Source: Akkermansia sp.
GTDB lineage: Bacteria; Verrucomicrobiota; Verrucomicrobiia; Verrucomicrobiales; Akkermansiaceae
Direction: 5' to 3'
Length of the DNA: 64,000 nt
Assembly: GCA_017472085.1 (NCBI GenBank)
Contig: JAFUQZ010000071.1
Coordinates: forward strand, 41,932-105,931
Of this stretch, positions 59,508-64,000 are shown one piece after another; the stretch's first letter is position 1; each line of letters begins with the position of its first letter. Made by a program: the position numbers and the translations under genes. A model generated the notes under the pieces. It did no database searches. It saw nothing but the letters and a program-made list of their open reading frames with translations, and had not been told where the DNA came from.

Positions 59508-60491
59508 ATGAGAGTTACCTCCCGAATTCTGACAGGGTTGGTGGCGCTGGCGGGCGTCTTTGTCCCGCAGGCTCTCGCCGACCGCTACGCCGATTACTGG
59601 AAACCCGAAAACATGGCTAAGCTCATGTGCGCTTCTGTTCATATCGGTTATCTGCCCAACGTGGATAACTGCACAGCGGCCTACCAGGAGACCGTCATCG
59701 AAAAGAGTGCGCCCGGCACCTACTTCTGCTGCAACAACTTCTCCAATGCCTCCAGTGGCTATATCGGAGTACAGGAGTTGCGTCACAAGCGCAAGGACGG
59801 CAGCCCCATTCGCGTGGTTATCTTCTCCATCTGGGATGCCTCGGATACCGGCGATAATCCCCACGCCGCCCCTGAGCACAAGCGTGCCAAGCTGGTGCAG
59901 CGCGGCGAGAACGTGCGCACAGAGCGCTTCGGCGGCGAGGGCACCGGCGGCAAGTCCATGCGTGTGTTCGACTGGAAAGAGGGCGATGTCATCCGCACAC
60001 TCGTGATTGAAAAGCCGGATGGCGAGCACTTCCGCCAGCTTGCCGGCTACCTAATGAATCCGGAAACTGGCGCATGGGAGCTGCTGAGCTGCTGGCGCGT
60101 GCAGGCCATTCGCCGTGGATTGGGCAGATGCTGCGGCTTTGTTGAGGACTTCCAACGCAATGTTGAATCCAAGAACTACGAGCGCCGCGCCACTTTCGGC
60201 CCCGCTTTCCGCTGGGATGGGCAGAAGTGGCATCCTGCCACGGAGTTCCGATTCACCAAGGACGGCAACCCCAACAACAACATCAACTGCCGCTTCAACC
60301 CGGAGCGCGGCTACTTCTCCCTCGCCACCGGCGGCAACATCGCCATGAAGCCCGATTTCAAGGTGTTTGAAACCAAGCCCCTCCCGGTGAAACCCACGGC
60401 TCAGGAGCCCGGGGAAGGTGTCATGAAGCTCATCAACGCCCCCAAGCTCGACATCATCGAATACGAGGGCATGGGCGCCGAAATCAAGTAA
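59508..60491 (+). CDS. Secreted DUF3472-like protein
   Basis: A 327-residue exported protein with a signal peptide about 1-24 (QALA-D). The segment GYIGVQELRHK...IRVVIFSIWDAS ... ERFGGEGTGGKSMRVFDWKEGDVIRTLV follows the DUF3472 pattern as I recall it. That family is found in secreted proteins of gut bacteria, often near carbohydrate-active genes. Cys residues (CCNN, RCCGF) may form disulfides. It stands alone. The biochemical activity is not known. Confidence 0.75.
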   Translation: MRVTSRILTGLVALAGVFVPQALADRYADYWKPENMAKLMCASVHIGYLPNVDNCTAAYQETVIEKSAPGTYFCCNNFSNASSGYIGVQELRHKRKDGSPIRVVIFSIWDASDTGDNPHAAPEHKRAKLVQRGENVRTERFGGEGTGGKSMRVFDWKEGDVIRTLVIEKPDGEHFRQLAGYLMNPETGAWELLSCWRVQAIRRGLGRCCGFVEDFQRNVESKNYERRATFGPAFRWDGQKWHPATEFRFTKDGNPNNNINCRFNPERGYFSLATGGNIAMKPDFKVFETKPLPVKPTAQEPGEGVMKLINAPKLDIIEYEGMGAEIK

Positions 60492-60594
60492 GCAATTTCC
60501 CTGCAATAACTTAATCTCCCGGGCGGGTCGACCCTCGTCCCTCACCTTTTTCTCTCCGCCGCGGCAAAAAAAGCTTCGGGAAAGCCGATTTTTC

Positions 60595-60623
60595 TTGCAA
60601 AAATAGATGGCAGCGTTTAATAT
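60595..60623 (+). promoter_or_regulatory. hpf promoter
   Basis: TTGCAA (60595-60600), 17-base spacer, TAATAT (60618-60623). The leader of about 70 bases ends in AGAGGT, a good ribosome site 7 bases before the ATG. Confidence 0.7.
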
Positions 60624-60698
60624 GAGTATTGCAGAAAGGACGTTTGACGGCCTTCCCCTGCACCAACAGAAACCAACCAATAGAAAGAGGTACAGACC

Positions 60699-61298
60699 AT
60701 GCCGAATTCAGAAACGAACATTACTGTTACGGGGCGTCACATTGAGGTGACTGAGGCAATCCGCGAATTCGCCACGAAGAAAATCCAAGGCATTCATATC
60801 GACTATCCGAAGATTGTGGAAGCCCGTGTGGTGGTGGATGTGCAAAAGGAGCGACAGATGGCAGAAATTGTTCTGTTTTGTGCTGACCATATCACCATTC
60901 AGGCCTCGACCACCGGAGCAGACCTGTATGCCGCCATTGATGAGACGGTGACCAAAATCATGCGCCGCATGCGCAAGCACAAAACCCGCCTCATGAAGCA
61001 TTTCCGTCCGCACCGCTCCAAGAGCATCCGCAAGCTGGATGAGAAGGTGTATGAGGAGGAAGTGCTGGACTATGATGTGGACATTGATGCACCGGAAGAT
61101 CCCAAGCCCGTGCGCATCTCCCGCGAAGGCTACGACCTGCGCACCATGTACAAGGAAGATGCCATCATGGAGCTGGAAATCTCCGGCAAACCTTTCGTGC
61201 TGTACCGCAATGCCCGCCGCAACGTGCTGCAGATCGTCTATCGACTGCGCCCCGGCGAGTATTCCATCATCGAGCTGGGCAACGAGCTGAAAGCCTGA
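60699..61298 (+). CDS. hpf: Ribosome hibernation promoting factor, long form
   Basis: Binds the 30S decoding region and, in its long form, dimerises ribosomes into 100S particles in slow growth. The N-terminal S30AE domain (about 5-100: ITVTGRHIEVTEAIREFATKKI) is followed by an acidic linker and the C-terminal dimerisation domain (about 135-199: VRISREGYDLRTMYKEDAIMELEISGKPFVLYRNA). At 199 residues it is the long type. Unlike most genes here it has both a leader and a Shine-Dalgarno sequence. Confidence 0.94.
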   Translation: MPNSETNITVTGRHIEVTEAIREFATKKIQGIHIDYPKIVEARVVVDVQKERQMAEIVLFCADHITIQASTTGADLYAAIDETVTKIMRRMRKHKTRLMKHFRPHRSKSIRKLDEKVYEEEVLDYDVDIDAPEDPKPVRISREGYDLRTMYKEDAIMELEISGKPFVLYRNARRNVLQIVYRLRPGEYSIIELGNELKA

Positions 61299-61342
61299 TT
61301 CTCCCGGCTCCGGCGGGTAATCCCGCCCATCAACTTCCCCGT

Positions 61343-61372
61343 TGCCCCCGCACCGACCACGGCGCGGGGGCA
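61343..61372 (+). terminator. Terminator of hpf
   Basis: TGCCCCCGC (61343-61351) / GCGGGGGCA (61364-61372), then TTTCTTTT. Confidence 0.8.
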
Positions 61373-61515
61373 TTTCTTTTACACGTGTCATGAGATAAAA
61401 CTTGCCAAAACAGGATATTTATAGTACCCTCATCGCGTGCGCGAGCATGCGGGCGCCTCAACAAACAGGCTGAGGCGTCCCCGGGTTCGCGTATGGTAAC
61501 TTATCGTCAGTTATT

Positions 61516-63219
61516 ATGAACACCACCATCAAAAGCCTGATTAAAATCATCATCGTGCTGCTCCTGAGCGGCAGCATGCTCATGATTCCGTTTGAAGATA
61601 TGGGTGTGGCCATCAATGTCATCCAGGCGCGAGTCATCGCCCTGTTCATTTTTGCCGCACTCATGTGGATTCTGGAGCCCATTCCGATTTGGACCACCTC
61701 CGTGCTGGTGATTACCCTCACCCTGCTGGGCATGTCCAACCAGTCCCTGAACTTTCTCCGGGTTGACCGTTATGATTCCACTGCGGTGAAGGCCATCATT
61801 GCCGATGCCTATGGCCCCGGCGCGGATGCCGCTACTGTGGAGGCCACTCAGTCCGCTGTGCTGGCAGACATGAAGAAGCAGACCTCTCTCAGCTCCGGCT
61901 ATGTGCGCACCACCATCAATACGGCCATCCTCAAGCCCGTGGTGACCAACAAGGCTGACGAGGCTCAGAAGGCTGCCCTGCTGGCTGCTGCAGGCCGTCT
62001 GTACGATGGTGAACTGAGCAAGAAGATTGATGACCTGAAGCTCATCAGCGTCTCGAAGCAAAAGAGCATCTTTGCCACTTTCGCAGACCCCATCATCATC
62101 CTCTTCCTCGGTGGTTTCTTCCTGGCAGATGCCGCCACCAAGTACCGTCTGGACATCAACCTGGCTCGCGTGCTGCTCAAGCCCTTCGGCACCAATCCCA
62201 AGTATGTGCTGCTGGGGCTGATGAGCGTGACGGCCATCTTCTCCATGTTCATGAGCAACACGGCCACCGCCGCCATGATGCTCGCCCTGCTCACCCCCGT
62301 GCTGGCTCTCTTCAAACCGGAGGATCGCGGCCGCGCCGCCTTTGCCCTCTGCATCCCGATTGGTGCCAATGTGGGCGGTATAGGCACCCCCATCGGCACA
62401 CCACCCAACGCCATCGCCCTCAAAGCCATGCAGGATCTGGGGCTGGACGTATCCTTCGGCAAGTGGATGGCATTCGGCATTCCTTTCGTGATTATCATGC
62501 TGCTGGTTGGTTGGATTATCCTCATCAAGATGTTCCCCATCTCCCAGCCCAGCCTGGATCTCTCCAAGGAGCTCAAGGGTAAGTTCCTCAAGACTCCCAA
62601 GGCCATCGTGGTGTACGCCACCTTCATCATCACCATCCTCATGTGGATTATCCCCAAGGAGTATCACGGGCTGGATGCCAACTCCGTGGCCATCATCCCC
62701 ATTGCGGTGTTCTCCGTGACAGGTGTCATCACGAAGAAGGATCTGCGCTCCATGAGCTGGGATGTGCTCTGGCTGGTTGCCGGTGGCTTCGCCCTCGGCG
62801 TGGCTCTCAGCGAGACTAACCTGGCCAAGGACATGATCAGCGCCATTCCCTTCGGCGAGTGGAACTCCACGGTACTGCTCATCGGTGCCAGCTGCATCTG
62901 CCTCTTCATGGCCACCTTCATGAGTCACACCGCCACGGCTGCCCTGCTGGTGCCCATTCTGGCCGGTGTTGCCGGTGCCATGCTTGCCACCGGCTCCATG
63001 GATAATCCCGGCGCTGTCGCCTTGCTGGTCACAGTGGCTTTCGCCTCCTCTCTGGGTATGGCGCTGCCTATTTCTACCCCGCCCAACGCCATGGCCTACG
63101 CCACAGGCCTCGTCGAGCAGAAGGGTATGGCCATCTCCGGCACCATCCTCTGCATCCTGGGGCTGGTCATCACCATCGTCCTGATGACTGCTCTGGGCGC
63201 TGTCGGCTTCTTCGGTTAA
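61516..63219 (+). CDS. DASS/SLC13-family sodium:carboxylate transporter with insert
   Basis: A 567-residue, roughly 11-TM transporter for dicarboxylates or related anions. The two SNT-type motifs (MSNTATAAMM and MSHTATAALL) and the two TPPN motifs (GTPIGTPPNAIA and ISTPPNAMAY) are intact. An unusual hydrophilic segment of about 105 residues (about 80-185) separates the early TMs from the first re-entrant region. Succinate or fumarate would fit the CoA-transferase metabolism but is inference. The leader upstream contains CGCCTCA/TGAGGCG pairing (61454-61477). Confidence 0.9.
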   Translation: MNTTIKSLIKIIIVLLLSGSMLMIPFEDMGVAINVIQARVIALFIFAALMWILEPIPIWTTSVLVITLTLLGMSNQSLNFLRVDRYDSTAVKAIIADAYGPGADAATVEATQSAVLADMKKQTSLSSGYVRTTINTAILKPVVTNKADEAQKAALLAAAGRLYDGELSKKIDDLKLISVSKQKSIFATFADPIIILFLGGFFLADAATKYRLDINLARVLLKPFGTNPKYVLLGLMSVTAIFSMFMSNTATAAMMLALLTPVLALFKPEDRGRAAFALCIPIGANVGGIGTPIGTPPNAIALKAMQDLGLDVSFGKWMAFGIPFVIIMLLVGWIILIKMFPISQPSLDLSKELKGKFLKTPKAIVVYATFIITILMWIIPKEYHGLDANSVAIIPIAVFSVTGVITKKDLRSMSWDVLWLVAGGFALGVALSETNLAKDMISAIPFGEWNSTVLLIGASCICLFMATFMSHTATAALLVPILAGVAGAMLATGSMDNPGAVALLVTVAFASSLGMALPISTPPNAMAYATGLVEQKGMAISGTILCILGLVITIVLMTALGAVGFFG

Positions 63220-63245
63220 GCCGGATATTCCCAGAAAAACTTTCC

Positions 63246-63277
63246 CGCCTGCCGGTTCCGACCGGCAGGCGTTTTTT
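63246..63277 (+). terminator. Terminator of the DASS gene
   Basis: An 11-bp stem CGCCTGCCGGT (63246-63256) / ACCGGCAGGCG (63261-63271), then six T. Confidence 0.9.
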
Positions 63278-63409
63278 GAACTGCCCACTTACCAAAACGC
63301 CCAACCGGACGAAAGCCACGATCGGGCAGAAATAACGGGGGATAATATCGCAGCCGGATGAACAACCCGGTGGCTTGCACAATGCCGATGTTGGTGCGAG
63401 TCCTTTGAT

Positions 63410-63853
63410 TTACCGGCGGGAGCAGAGCGCCGCTATGCCGCCACCCACAAATATCAGGCCCACCATGGCCGGTAATAGTGCCGCAAGCCATTGCTCCGCA
63501 TCTGCATTCTGTTGCAGAGCCAAGGCCTCCATCCCGCCCAGGATAAGGGAGGTAGCTCCAACGGCAAAACAGATGATACCTGCCACCAGCTTCATCCTGC
63601 GCTCGCTGTACTGCTGCTGGTGTTCTTCTTCTGCAGCGTGTTCGAGGGCCTGCTCCGGCGAGACTGTCTCCAGCAGACCGTTCAGCACCTCCAGCGTGGC
63701 ATTGACATCCCGCAGCCACAGAAAGCCGATGGGAAGATGCTCACCGTTGACGGCATACTCCGTGTAATCAAACACCAGATGCCCCCGCCCGCGGCGATCC
63801 TGCTTCACTTCTTCCGTCATTCCCGGGTGAAGCCCGAATGCCCGCAGCTTCAC
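63410..63853 (-). CDS. Small two-TM membrane protein of unknown function
   Basis: A 147-residue protein. The first 60 residues are soluble (VFDYTEYAVNGEHLPIGFLWLRD), followed by a charged helix (EQALEHAAEEEHQQQYSERR) and two TM helices (about 88-107 and 125-143). I do not recognise a family. The longest frame starts with a GTG at 63851-63853; an ATG at 63818-63820 (MTEEV) is equally possible. It runs opposite to the partial gene at the right edge. Confidence 0.6.
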   Translation of the reverse strand: MKLRAFGLHPGMTEEVKQDRRGRGHLVFDYTEYAVNGEHLPIGFLWLRDVNATLEVLNGLLETVSPEQALEHAAEEEHQQQYSERRMKLVAGIICFAVGATSLILGGMEALALQQNADAEQWLAALLPAMVGLIFVGGGIAALCSRR

Positions 63854-63902
63854 CCTGCCAAAAAATCGGCGCTGCGTCAGATTTTATGACGAAGACTAAA
63901 AC

Positions 63903-63931
63903 TGACCACCCTGCCCAGAATCCGTTATAAT
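63903..63931 (+). promoter_or_regulatory. Promoter at the right edge
   Basis: TGACCA (63903-63908, weak -35) and TATAAT (63926-63931), 17 bases apart, 5 bases before a GTG. Confidence 0.45.
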
Positions 63932-63936
63932 GAGGT

Positions 63937-64000
63937 GTGAAAACAATAAACGAGATTCTACCAATCGCAGGATGGTCAGCTTACGCCGTTGAGTATACTA
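63937..64000 (+). CDS. Start of a gene running off the right edge
   Basis: A GTG at 63937 opens a frame without stop to the window end, 21 codons reading MKTINEILPIAGWSAYAVEY and one more. It is placed like other leaderless genes here, just after TATAAT. Too short to identify. Confidence 0.4.
   Translation, partial: MKTINEILPIAGWSAYAVEYT

Noticed and set aside
61507..63288. A 593-codon frame opposite the DASS transporter
   Set aside because: Antisense of a conserved transporter; Gly/Gln/His-rich with no domain.
1..64000. CRISPR array or insertion sequence
   Set aside because: No regularly spaced direct repeats and no transposase, integrase or Cas gene could be seen on either strand.

Overview
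The window looks like chromosomal DNA from a moderately GC-rich, didermic, fermentative gut-type bacterium. My best guess is Verrucomicrobiota, near Akkermansiaceae. This is inferred from the kinds of proteins present (a TPR-secretin of the Amuc_1098 type, a sigma-70 with a long Lys/Ala/Pro N-terminus, many secreted orphans, BamA and an LpxI homologue) and not from any search. Most host genes lack a Shine-Dalgarno sequence. Instead a clear -35/-10 pair often sits 5-11 bases before the start codon, so many messages are probably leaderless. I used this spacing to choose several starts.

Layout. 1-3.1 kb: the 5' end of gyrB (minus strand, cut by the window edge), a secreted C-terminally anchored orphan, and mpl (peptidoglycan recycling). 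3.1-5.9 kb (minus): a small membrane protein, a low-complexity basic protein, and a polysaccharide deacetylase translationally coupled to it. 6.0-10.3 kb (plus): a tightly overlapping operon of a two-TM protein, a TPR membrane protein and a pseudokinase/TM/FGE-like protein, followed by a secreted orphan. 10.4-11.8 kb: der. 11.9-17.7 kb (minus): a secretin, an AsmA-like membrane protein, a DUF374 acyltransferase and folD. 17.8-22.9 kb (minus): rpoD, an ABC-F ATPase, a cyclophilin and tRNA-Asn. 23.1-25.8 kb (plus): an M50 protease, aroC and an RRM protein with a structured leader. 25.9-27.8 kb (minus): an ABC ATPase and ilvC. 28.0-31.6 kb (plus): a pseudopilin, tilS, an MFS transporter and a rhodanese.

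31.6-36.4 kb is foreign: an incomplete but open podovirus-like head module. It holds a TerS-like orphan, a winged-helix regulator, a tail adaptor, small proteins, portal, Bbp19 and scaffold. It contains DnaA-box-like repeats and a perfect 15-bp hairpin, but no large terminase, major capsid protein or integrase.

36.5-42.2 kb (minus): LpxI with a C-terminal extension, a complete E1alpha/E1beta/E2 2-oxoacid dehydrogenase operon, and a secreted C39-like protease. 42.4-45.0 kb: bamA. 45.1-47.4 kb (minus): a Nudix protein, an RNase III-like small protein, and nuoC and nuoB with no nuoA or nuoD beside them. 47.4-47.8 kb is a low-GC non-coding stretch with two palindromes. 47.8-51.8 kb (plus): an RlpA lipoprotein, a sugar porter with an unusual extracytoplasmic insert, and an acetate/succinate CoA-transferase. 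51.9-53.4 kb (minus): mnmA and tsaE. 53.5-56.2 kb (plus): rplU, rpmA and a zinc-ribbon/TPM-like membrane protein. After that come rubrerythrin (minus), a secreted metzincin, leuB (minus), a DUF3472-like secreted protein, a long-form HPF, a DASS transporter with an insert, a small membrane protein (minus) and the first codons of a further gene at the right edge.

Functionally, the window combines envelope biogenesis (Mpl, LpxI, BamA, RlpA, deacetylase, DUF374), tRNA modification (TilS, MnmA, TsaE), amino-acid synthesis (AroC, IlvC, LeuB) and acetate- and sugar-linked metabolism. The least explained parts are the 6.0-9.5 kb pseudokinase operon and the phage head module.
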